From: Distichodus sexfasciatus
Lineage: Eukaryota; Chordata; Actinopteri; Characiformes; Distichodontidae
Assembly: GCA_032718565.1 (NCBI GenBank)
Contig: JAVGVS010000023.1
Span: 434,873-498,872, forward strand
DNA: 64,000 nucleotides
Direction of reading: 5' to 3'
Part shown: positions 43,001 to 55,200 of the stretch, one piece after another
How the letters are laid out: the number at the start of each line of letters is the position of its first letter
Position numbering within the stretch: the first letter of the stretch is position 1
Translations under genes and position numbers: made by a program
Notes under the pieces: generated by a model
The model's input: the letters and a program-made list of their open reading frames with translations, nothing else
What the model was told of the DNA's origin: nothing
The model's database searches: none

Positions 43001-46000
43001 GAGTCACAAATGATAAAATTTGGGGCGTAACAGTCAAAGAGTTCGGCCAGTGACCAGAAGTTGGCTGGTTTGAATCCCAGACAGATAAAGACAGCGTCCC
43101 CAAGCTCCTTCACGAAATGCTCAAATGCAGAGGTTACACTTGGTAGTGGAACACTGATGGTGTGACAAAACATTTTTTTTCTAATTTAATGCCATGTGCA
43201 GTGAGCACTGACGTGATGGTCAATGTCTTGGGGCAGGAAGGAGAACTGAATTTAGTTTGTGTTGGTTAAAAAAAAAAAAGAAAATTGTGGGATTATGTTA
43301 AGACGTGTGGAATAAAACCGTCTGCTTTTGACGTAACGCTTCCGAAGCGGTTGTGTTGCGAGATGAAATACATCCTTACGCCCGATTCGTAGTAGACACG
43401 ATACCAAACCCTGCATTCATGAGTCATGAGAGGACAGCGTGGAAAGCCTCAGGACGGACGGGGGCCAATTTTTGTCGAGTGAAGTCCAGAGAGGCAGGAA
43501 CTGTGGCGGAAATCTAAAGGTGCAAAGTTTTGATCACTTCCAAAATTACTCCGAACCTCGGCTACAACTCGCCAAGAGCTGCCGAGTCGATGCAATCTGA
43601 AGACGAGCAGACACTCAGAAACGTTTGAAAATATTCCCGCTGCTGTTTTTTTTTCCCTTCCACACTGCCATCTAGTGGACAACGATCACGCAAGTTTTTC
43701 CAGCAACACAGCGAGCGTGGGTGTTGTGTGAGGAATGAATCAACCTTTACTCACCCACAACTCATCACTTTTCCCGGCACGTGGCTTGGGTTCCAAAATG
43801 TCAGACTGTATTTCACAAGTCAAAGCTTGCGAAAAACGGGAAATTACCAGGTTGTATTTTTACACACGTCTCGCGTCTGTTTATTTGAAGTCGGCCCAGA
43901 TGTTAGGACGTGACCGAGACTGACCTTGCAGATGTGGTCCCTGAGGATGGGCTGGTACTGCGCCCCCCGGATGTGTCTCTGGAACCAGGACTGCGGCTCG
44001 CCGTTGTAGGAGATCTCCAGCGCTGCAGCTCCGTTCTGGATCTCCGGGAGGTCGGACATGGTGTCTCGTACAGTGATGGTGCGGTAAATGCCACCGTTTC
44101 CTCTGCAGCAGGCAAAAGAGAAGGACAATGACATTTGTGAGCAAAAAACAAACAAAAAACCAAACCAAATTGTCAATTTGTTACACATTAGGACAGAGAC
44201 AAAAACTTCTTTGCTCCGCTTCCACAGAGAATCAACTGTTCAGATTTGTTTTAGCAACAGGAACTTCTATGTAGCTTTGCTTAAAACCATCAACAACTGG
44301 GGTGGTTGTGGTCTAGTGGTTAAGACAACTGGTTTCACACCAAGAGCTGTGGGTACAGCCCGTCACACTCGGCCCCACCTCTGACACTACCACCGCGGAG
44401 CACCTGAGCAAATGGTAAAGCCCAAGTCACCGTGAAATAATACGGAACGCAATACAAAACACAAATCAAATCATACGTTCCAAAAGTGACCAGGGATGCA
44501 CAGACACCGATACCACCCCCCGTGCGGTTACTCGTACTCGGAACAGAATTCCCTGATACCTACCATCGATACCACATGTGGCAGATATGATGTAGTTATG
44601 TTCGTCGCCACGCGGAGGCAGTGTAAATGCCACAACACTTGCCAAATAAACTAAACTGCGCGGAGATAAAAATGTCAGCCGTCTGGAGGTACTTTAAAAG
44701 AAATGATAACGGCTAGAGGTCGACCGATACGGGTTTTTCTAAAGCCGATGCCAATATTTAGAAGTCAGAGTCAGCCGATGGCCGATATATGCTGCCGATA
44801 TTTTTTTGGCCAATAATTTGACATTTCCCCTCCGTTTGTGTAGTAAAATATCACACTAACAATAAAGGATACACGAAATTTCTCAACTTAACATTTATTT
44901 AACACTGACTAAACATTAAAACTGTCAATGTCTAAACAATAAATAAATATCACATTTAAACTTGACTGATAATTTATAAGTAAAACAAAGTTTAAGTTAC
45001 AAACTATTCCTGAGGGAAGATAAAATTGTAAACAATACAAAAAAAGGAGAGTGCAAATAACCTTTAGTTTTAATCTCTTAATCCAGTCCCTGCGTCTTCA
45101 CCCCACCCAGCCTGAATATCGGCGTACTAAACTCGGATATCGGCCAATGTCAATACCGTAAAAAAAGCTAAATATCGGCCCGATATATCGGCCGACCTCT
45201 AATAACAACAGCAGCAAAGTTGTAATATTTTATTTAATTGTTGCTGCTTTTTTTAAAAAATGTTTTGATACTTATAGAACAAATAAAAGGATAAATTTAG
45301 TATCATTCATTTTAATTTCTTAAATACTTAAATTTACATTTTGGTTTTTGAAAGTGTTTGAGATTAAATTACTCGATATTGGTAAAAAAAAAAAAAAAAC
45401 TTCAAAAAACAAAATCCTACTATTGTCACTGTTATTAATAACAGACCTACACAGGTATAGGCGAGTACCCAAAAATAAATATCGGCACTCGTACTCTGTC
45501 TCAAAGCATCCCACAGGCTACGTTCACACTGCCAGCCACATGGTTCAATTCCGATTTTTTGCTCAGATCGGATTTGTCGATCTTGACGGCTGACATTCAT
45601 AACTACAAGTGACCTGTATCTGACTGTAATGTGAACGCATCGGTCCTCCGAAACGTCACGCATGCGCACATTGATATGTTTTTACACGGGTCAACTGCGT
45701 CACCAACAACAAAAAACGTCATATCTGTGGGACGTCTCATGGCAGTAAAAATGGAGGCGTTAGTAGCTCACGCATGTATCGCACTTTGCTCTGGAGGACG
45801 ACAAACAGTGAATCAGCTGTACATGAGCAGGTCGAAAAGGAGAAAAAAAGTCAGGCGACTAGCTTTTTCTGTTATCGCAGCTCTCCTCCATTTTTACCTT
45901 CCCACGCTGCCGGTGCAGGCTGATGTCAGCGCATGCGTATAAGCAAAAAGCCACATGCATTCCGATCTGAGCGTTCACATTCAGGTCGCATGGCCGCGAA

Positions 46001-49000
46001 TCGGATACGTATGAGATTTAGCACCACATATGAAAGTGACACAAATCTGATTTGAAAAGATCATATTTGCGTGTCCACACAGCCCTGAAAAGATCAGATC
46101 TGTGTCACATTGAGGCAAAAAAAATCCAATTTGAGTCACTTCAGCAGGGCAGTGTGAACGTAGCCTAAAAGTAACGGTACTAGTTCCCACCCTGACCGAC
46201 GCCAGTTCAGCTGGTCAACCCAGTAGAAGGTGCAATGTGGAAACCTGCCTCCTTCATGTGAACACGACAGAAACGCGTCAAAATTCGTACACGAGTTACA
46301 TTTAGTAAACTACTTTTGATTCAGTGTAACTGTTGATCTGCCACAAATACGACAAGTAACGAAACCACAATCTGGCAACATTCATCTACGTATTGAACGT
46401 GACTCGTTTATGAACATGAAATCACGAGCCAAGAATGAGAATCGAATCGTGAGCTTTTCTGGATCGTGCGCCGCTATTACAATGCTTTATAATGTCTGCT
46501 CAGCGTCATAAACGCACGTCTAGAAGAAATCCGCAGTGAAATTTAAGCGGGCTCAACATCACAATGAGGTTTACCGGGTAACGTTGGAGACGTAGCGTTT
46601 GTCGTCCACCACCACGCTGAGAGAACAAGCTCGCGGCGCGAAGACGTGAAGAGGCTCGGGGTAGCGAGGAAGCTTCTCGCCCGGGGCAGCGGCCAGGATG
46701 ATGGCCCTACGCCGAGTCTGGGCCACGCCGTATTGTCCTGCCTGAGAGAGAGGAGCGAGGTAAGAGGAAAAGGAATTCAAATTATATAAAAAAAAAAAAA
46801 ACCCAACTGGTCAACATAAAGGCGAGAGACGCAGGGCCGGGCTTACCTGGAGCACACCGAATGTACACTGGTAGCCCATGCGCACCAGGCAGCGCAGAGT
46901 CAGTTTTAAGACCATGGAGCGTTTGAAGGACACAAAGTTCCTGACGTTCTCCAGCAGGAAGAACTTGGGTCTGTAGTAGTCACAGTAACTGAGCAAAGGA
47001 AGATGGAACGCGTAAGAAGCAGCTCAAGTTGTACCAGAACACGGATCACAGCTGTACTTTTACACCTTCCACAAACTGGGTTCTGACCTTCACGGGAGTC
47101 AAAAAGAGGATCGAGAAAAAAGGCTTCTGACTGAGAACCGGAACATTTTAAATAACGACCTCAGAAGTGGTGCTAGTCTCAAACTGTTTAAAATGGCCTT
47201 TTTTGGAATATAATTTTCTATATTCAATTGCTTTAACAAAAGCAATAAGAGAAACGTGAAGGCTAATCTCTACTGCAGTCTCACGGACTATTAAGGACAC
47301 CGTTTTCCCTGACCAACAAGCAACAAATAAGCATCAGGGCACTTTTCTACCAAAGAAAAACTCTGTGTCCATCAAGCAAGCATCAGTTCAAACCAAGTTT
47401 AAAGAAACCAAGACAGGTTTGCAAACATGGGGTCTATAAGAACCAGACCATCAACTTTAATTAGGGCCCTATGATTTGCACGATGCGGAAAATGCGGACG
47501 GAATCGCGGAAGTCAACAAATAAAATGGAATCCGTTGTAAAACGCGGAACGTCGTATAATTCGCTGATATCGGTGTGTGGGCAAAGCAAAGGTTTCTAAT
47601 CAATTTTGGCCGGTGCAGCCCCCTGTATGTGTTACCTGTTGAGGCGGGACTCAGCTTCCCACACACACAAACGCAGAGACACAGAAGGGAAAACATCAAC
47701 GGTCAGCTATGGCCAAGAGGCTGAAACACCCAAGTCCTCAAAAAAAATTACGGAATTGGAGTGTTAGTGCCAAGTTTAGAGCAGAACAATACCCAAACGA
47801 TTTTTATGAGTTGGGAGAACAACTCTTTTGTAAGTTTTGCCAGCGCACAATAGACTGCACCCGCAAGAACACGCAACGACCAGTTACAGTCAAAAACGTT
47901 TTGTTTTGCACGAAAAAAATGAATTTTTTGTTGTTTACAGGTTAATGTTTTACTAAAGCAGAAAATGTTCTGCTGAACCCCAGCACTTTGTTGAAGTTGA
48001 ATAACAGTCATTTAATGTGAAGTTTTTTCCTACTGTGTTCTTTTTTCTCATCCACTCCATAATTAGGCACTTTTTAGGTGAATAAACGATAACGTAAAAC
48101 ATAGAATTGAGAAGAATAAAAATGGAATAAACGGAATTTAGGAAAAAACTAAACGGATTTCACAGGGCCCTATTTAGCCACCAGTGAGGAAACAAACTGG
48201 TATAAACTCAGCCCCGGCCTGATAGAAACCTGGTTCCAAACCAAATCGGCACAGACGAAAATCAAGTTTCATCACGATACGACATAGCTCTTGAAAGAGC
48301 AAAGACTGAACGTCTGCTGTTATCACAAACTCGACTAGGATACAGTTTTGATTCAATTCACGACAGCGTTTTATAATCACTTCAATCCTAAAAGCAACTC
48401 AACTAGTTATTCCTGAGCTACGGCCCACAGTAGCCCGTGTCGTCACGTTAGCTATAAAACATCTCGAAACTAACCAACATCTGCGCTCGCTTGGTGAGGG
48501 ATGTTACGATATATACGATGTCTGACCGATGCATCATTAAACCCCCAAAAATTTGATAAACGAACCAGAACGGAATCAGCTCCTGGATGGTGCAAAAGCA
48601 TCTTCTTGCTGTGTACTGACCTCAGGTAAGAGACGACGAGGGAGTTCTTGAACTTGGAGTAAGTGCGCGAGTTGAAGCGGTTCATGCCGCTAAAACCTTG
48701 GCAAGGCGGCCCGCCGCACAGCATCTCCACGTCGCCCTTCTGGGGCAGCTTCTGGCCGAGGGAGTTGGTCTTCTCCCCGGACATCACCAGCTTGAGGAGG
48801 ACGTTGCAGTCCTCGGTGAACACGGTGGCGCCGGGGTTGTTCAGCCTGAAGGCCTGGGCGGCTGGATCCCACATCTCGATGGCCCAGTTGGTCTCGGAGA
48901 TGCCTGGACGAGCAAGACGGTGCGGATTTTAAAAGTTCCACTCTCAAAAAGACTCATTTAGGAACATGAAAGCACTGCATCTCTTGTGCAGGAGAAAATG

Positions 49001-49217
49001 AGTGGAATTGTTATAAGAATAAAAGCAAAGCGAACAGGAAAGATGATTCTAGAAGCGGGGCTGCATTGGCATGGTCTGGTCTCACCTGCTTGATGGAAGC
49101 CTTCGGACAAGCCACCGCAGCCAGAAAACACATCCAGGGTGCGCAGCTTGGTGACTCTGACCTCCTGGACGTCCTGTTCCTGTGTTTCCTGTACTGTAGC
49201 TTTGCCTTTTCCTTTAC
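37074..49217 (-). CDS. dnmt1: dnmt1 exons 25-34: methyltransferase domain
   Basis: Exons 49086-49217, 48621-48903, 46847-46988, 46575-46741, 43925-44102, 41809-42004, 41557-41720, 39587-39703, 37196-37286, 37074-37105. Motif I DVFSGCGGLSEGF (SAM binding), motif IV GGPPCQGFSGMNRF with the catalytic cysteine, motif VI ENVRNFVSF, motif VIII QTRRRAIILAA, the target-recognition region, motif IX ECARSQGFPD and motif X VGNAVPPPLSKAIG. The C-terminus is a short EPVKQEKMEV tail, stop TGA 37076-37074. All key residues are present. Confidence 0.96.
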
Positions 49218-52200
49218 CTGAGGCAAAGAGAGACACTTTAGGGTAACAAGTAGGCTCAGCACACTATCGGAATCAGCCGACAATTGCTATTTTTAAGTCG
49301 TTGGACCGATGCTTAGATTCGCCTGATATTTGATGACGTATTTATCGTACGTCGGAATGGTAGCGCTCGTGTCCGGCATGTCCAAAGTCTGAGGTGGGAT
49401 TTTATAGGGCCCATGCCTTCTATCTTAACGTATGGCATTATTGTGCCAAAATTGTGAGCACGCAGTGGAACGTTCGAGAGCAAAATCTCGTCTTTATGAG
49501 CTCAACTGACTACAAGGGCGAATATTTTTTTAACAAACTAAATTTCGTTTTTTTTGCCTCACTTAGCGAATGTGAGCTTGAACATGGGCCGTGTCCCAAG
49601 CTGCATACTGCTGCACTTAATAGTATGGTAGGTAATGCGTTCTTATACTTTTCTATGTGGTTGGTATGCATTTCAGGAAACCGCCGGGGTTGTAGTTCAG
49701 CGGCACACTAGGTAGTGCACAAGGAGGGTCACACGTGCCCCCATTTAACCACATAGGACGGAAAGTGACTTTCTTGAAATGTTGTGCACTACGCTGGAAA
49801 TGCTCCGCCCTCGCTCAGTTACGGTGCCTAAATTTGAGCGCGGTGTGGAAATTTAACAAGTGAAATGTCTTTACTAGAGATGTAACTGATCCAATATGTG
49901 GATCGGTATCGGTTCGATAACGGCTCAAACGGCTGGATCGGGTATCGGTGGCACTGGGCCGTTCTACGGAGCCGATCTGTAAATGCGTGCAGGCTCAATT
50001 GGTTACGCTTGGGAAACGACTGCTTACACTAACAGAAGTAAACGCGTAAAAACGGTGGTATCGTGACATCTCTAGTCATTACACGCACAACCCTGCCTTC
50101 CTGATTTGTGACCCTCCATGGCAAAACCAGTCGCTTGGCGCAAATTTTCAAAATTGAGTTATGTTTTCGTGAAAGGGCATAAATCAAGCTTCAAAACAAT
50201 ACCTACATGGAATGAATCGGACGACATATGACTGAGATATCAACATTCAAAGGAGTCGGGTTTCTCCTGTCACGCCAAGTTGACTATCGCCATAGCACTC
50301 AGACGATTGGTGCGGTCGCGGCTACGTTTGCATTTACGTCAGCCTACGCTGCATTCACAGCCACACGGATAGCCTACCTGCGTTAGGTTAACTGAACTCG
50401 GGAGACGAAGATGGATTGCGGAGAAATATCTTCACGCTAGTCAACGAGTGGATTTACCGTAAATATTGAAGTAGAGCGGTCAAAACAGAAGCTTTTAACA
50501 TTCTGCTGGAATTATATTCCTCACCTCAAGAAAGTCACGTTTTTAGGATGGAAAGGGTAAATTTGTCAGCCAAATTTATTCACAACAGTACAGTATAGAC
50601 CTTCCACTTTTTCAAAACACTAAAAAAAAAAATGCAAAATTTTACCCCACGCAACATAAACGCTTGTTTTTCTTGGAATCCTCCGTTGCAACAGGCGACT
50701 GGTTTTGCCGTGGAGGGTCACATTTATCGGCATTGGCAGTTACAAGTATGAATATCGGATATCGGCATCGGCCGATAATTCCGTAAAATAATCGTGCGTC
50801 CTCATTATTAAGCATTTAAAGTCTTTACCTTTCCCCTTGCCCTTCCCTTTGCCTTTATTCACCACGGAGCGGGCGTGGTTGGGCGGGTCCTCGAAGCTCT
50901 TGGATTTGGAGTTGTAGGCCTGTGATAAGGATGTGAGATTTTATTGGTACAGACTGTAGCCACACTGAGGTTTAAAAAACTAGAGTTAGGAGAGGGGCGG
51001 TAAACCTCACCTCCAGGAAGTAGAAGCGGTCAGGGCCGCCAGTGGAGTACTCCTGCACGCTCTCCACCAGGTCCTCTCCGTACTCGACCCGACAGCGGCC
51101 TAGAACATCCGCCATGCTCACGGTCACCTCCTCGTCGCTCCAGTAGAGCTGGTTAATGTCGGTGTGGTAGCCCGCTTTCGGCCCCTTGTGGGTGTTCTCT
51201 GGTCTGGAGAGAGGGAACAATGAAAGAAGTGGCTCAACTTCTTGGTCTGAAGTTACCCGAGTAAACATCTTGGTGCCGCGTGCAACTTTTAGCGTGTGAC
51301 AAGGTACGTTACCTGTACAATTTGTAGAGGCGCAGTTTGACCTCGGACACGTCTGGTTTCCCGCTGCTTCGCTTGTTGCAGAAGATCTCCTTAACGCGAC
51401 CGACGCGGAAAGGCTCTGGGGCGTCCAGGTTGGACCCCTTGATGTAGTCCGAGGACTTCCTGTAGTATTCCGGATACAGATCTTCATCTACGTCTTCCTT
51501 CCGAGTGGGGCGCTTCATTGGGCTCGCAGCCTTCACTCTGGAATAGACAAAAATTCAGATGAGAATAATGACCAAAAACTAGCATAAAATCAACTCTGTG
51601 TTACGGCTATAACTGCGCTCTGTAGAATCATTCACATAAAATAGCATGAAGACGTCTCAGTCATTGCTGTCAGTTGTGGGGGACTGTGATCCGTTTAGTT
51701 TTATTCCCGTTTCGATCAATTCGCTTGTTTTAAACAACTGCAAATGTACATTTAAATTCCATCAGTGAAAATTTGTTTTAAAATTCAAGCATGTCAGTTC
51801 ATCACTCAAACCCAGTGCTTAATTCAAAACTTTCAGGTCCAAACATCATCCGTCACGTTTACTAATTTTATAGCAAGACCCAAACAAAGCGTTGGGCTTA
51901 GATTTTACTCGGACAAGTATGAGCGAAACACCAAATATCAGACATGCAAAGGTCAAACAAACCCAAGTTCCTGTGCCTGGGAACAGATTAAATCAAGACT
52001 TTTTCAGCCAAGATTTTTGATGCTGGGATTTTGCCTGTGGCTTACAGTGCTTACCCAAAATTGAACGCTTCTGATGGCAGGTAGACGCCATCTCCCACCC
52101 TGTACTGCTCCCCCTTCAGGTAAGCCAGGGAATAGAAGACTTTGGAGTCACTGTCCTCGTCCTCTAGAGGGTCTGATACTCGAGGGGTTGTCTGCTGCTT

Positions 52201-55200
52201 TTGCTCCTTAATTCTTGCGCAGCTAGTGCAGAACCTGAACAAAACCAAAAGGCAAAGCTCCGCATCACGGCACCTGGTACTTTAACATATTTCTGCTTGT
52301 ATGAGGCGAGAAAGAAGAGAACAAATAACGAGTCAAGAAGACTCACTTGTACTCGCAGTCTTCTTCTGGTACGACTACGGGAGGCGACTCAAACCGAGCA
52401 AATTCGCCGTCATACAACAGCTGATAGAAGAAGCTTTTACCGTCATCCTCAATCACCTTTATGTCATCGACCAGACCACCCTGGGGACGGAATACAATGT
52501 TTAAACCGGATGGACTCAACAAGTTAGTTGAAGCAGCAATGGTCACCGTGCTGTAGTTTCTGGCTACTTTGTCAGTCTAGTTCTCCAAGTTGCTGAGAGT
52601 AAAGGGACACAAACCTCCATGAACCAGTTCTCTGATGGAGCTTTGTAGTGGACGTTGACTTTGCCCTGCACAAAGCTCAGCTGCATGTCTTCACACTCAT
52701 CCACCAGGAACAGCTCCAGCGGGTCCGAGGACTCGCCCAGAACCGTGTCCGTACCACGGCAAAACCAGTGCGCGTGAAACATCATCTCGTCATCCTCCCA
52801 CAAGGCTGTGATCCTATAAGAAAGAAAGGATCAGCTTTGCAGCAGGTGCTGGATTAAGAATAAAACCCCCAACAATGTGCCTTAACGTATCAAAATTTGA
52901 ATATTTATAAGATACTGCAATCAGACCGCACGAATATTTAAAATGCTCAGCAAAAACGTGCCAAATTGACACATTCCTGGAGGTTTTGGGTCAGCTGTTT
53001 TGGTTGGATAATGCCAGTAAAATTTAACAGTCAAGTACAGAGGATTAGGAGGCGACAGATTATCGAGGGCCGATTTTGCAGATTATCGGTATTAAGTGAT
53101 TACAAGGCGATGCTATTGTGGCTCCACTGCCGTCTCTTCTCTCTGTGGCGTTGGCTCTTGGCTCGCTGCATCATTTAACGCTCTGCCCACAGCAGTCTCC
53201 GATCGTCTATATGTCACACGAGTAGTAGCCAATCAATACTGAAGCCTACGCAGCTCTGAGAAGAGGAGGGAGTAGAGTTTCAGCTGAGAAACAGATAAGC
53301 AGGACTATACTACCGACACTACCATACTTTAGGGGTGCAACGATTATTCACCATTGTCGACAATAAAAATAGTCACCAACGAATTTGACTGTCGATAATT
53401 ATTGCCAGACGTATTTTTAAACGGAGTGAAACGTTTTCCTTCCTTTCTACCTGTGCAATACTAGCGCTTTCCAATAGAGTGCACCAGTACACCACACTCT
53501 GGTGAGATTCGCTCTTGCGCAACAGCATTCAGTGACAGCTAGAAGAATGGCCCTATGGCGTCACATCAACGCCAAAACTAGAGCGCGCAAAATGGCTCGC
53601 CGCAAACATTTTGCGGGCGTAAATTTCAAAGTCGAGAGCGCAAATGTGAAACTCGAGAGCAGAAAATTAAGAATCGAATGTGCGGTTGTGATGTTGATAT
53701 TGTATTTTTCTCTCAAATGTATTTTTCCTCTCGATGTGTTAAATGTCCTCGCGCTCAAAGGAGATTACCGACGAGCGGCCTTTTTGCTCGAGTGAGATTT
53801 CTACGCTTGTGGTTTGAAAGGGGCGGGGTTTGGACAGTTTGGGGGCGGGGTTTGGACAGTTTCTGGCTGCGAATCCTATTGGCCAATGGCTCCTGGTTTT
53901 GTGATTGGCTTAAGAAAGTTCCTACGGAAAAACCGAAGATGTCGGAGGAAGAGGAGCGGCGACGGGTCGGTTAAACGCAAGTTATATCGATCTTATAATA
54001 ATAATTTAATAGTTAGGTCTTACACGTTTAATAAGCAAAACGGTAACGTAACCAACGCCTTTGTCACTCACTCATAAATGTTATAATGGTATGTTACCAT
54101 TTTCTCAGTACCATCACAAAACCAGGAGCCATCGTAAGGCTGGATAAGGCAAAGAAGAAACTTATTTATTAAAATATGCTTTTGAGTGAACTATCTTTCT
54201 TGTCTTTATTATTTACCACAAAATTTAAATAACCTCATACTAAATGTAAAAGCTGGTAGCTAAATCGGAGCCATTTTATAATTATGCAGTTTATAATCCG
54301 ATTAGTCGATTAATCGTTTTAATAGTCGATGACTAGTCGACGATCAAAATAGTCGTTAGTTGCAGCACTACCATACTTAGAAACGATACTGTCATAAGTG
54401 GATAGATTTATAAGGTATAAAACAGGGTGGAGTTAGATTTGAAACTACATCGGCAAGTATCCCATTAACATACTTTCACCACAACGCCCACTAAATTTAC
54501 AGCATTTATCCGACAGATTTATTCTAAACATTTTACCAACAACGAGGACAGTCTTCCTTGGAGTTGAGCCTTGGTCAGGAGACCAACATTGTTTTTTTTT
54601 TTTTTTAGGCCCTCCTGGGATTAAAACTACCTATTTTAATCTTCAACTATTTCAGCTACTCATCAGCACTGTTGCTACAGCTTTGAAATCTGTAGTCTGA
54701 AATCTTAGCACGGTCACCTTTTTATCCGATCGTCACCAACAAAAGCTCTATTTGGTCAGACACGTCTCAGATAAATCGAAGTTCCACAGCCTTTGTTTTC
54801 TCTAGACGCGAGAGGGGAAAGTACCTGGCGAGGTAGAGTGGGTGGGAGGGGTCGTCTGGACTGACGGAGACACAGTCTCCAACCTCCAGGATTTCGTTCT
54901 CCACGCGTACCTTCATATAATACTGCCTCTTCCCTTCAGTCTGAAAGTGTGGAATTCAAGTTTAAGAAATCAGCATTACATTCGTCACAACCCTGTTACT
55001 CCCGACAGCTAAACCAGCACATACCTTGATGGGATCTCCCACCCAGGTTATTTTATTCTTGGTCTGCTTTTTCTTGGCCTGAGACGTTTTCTTTGAGGCG
55101 TCTTTAAAGAGCGGCAAGACGTCGTCCTCTTCCATGTTCTCGTCATCTTCGGCTTCCTTCACTGCCATGTTGGGACATCTGAGGAGGAAGTGAGCAGCTC

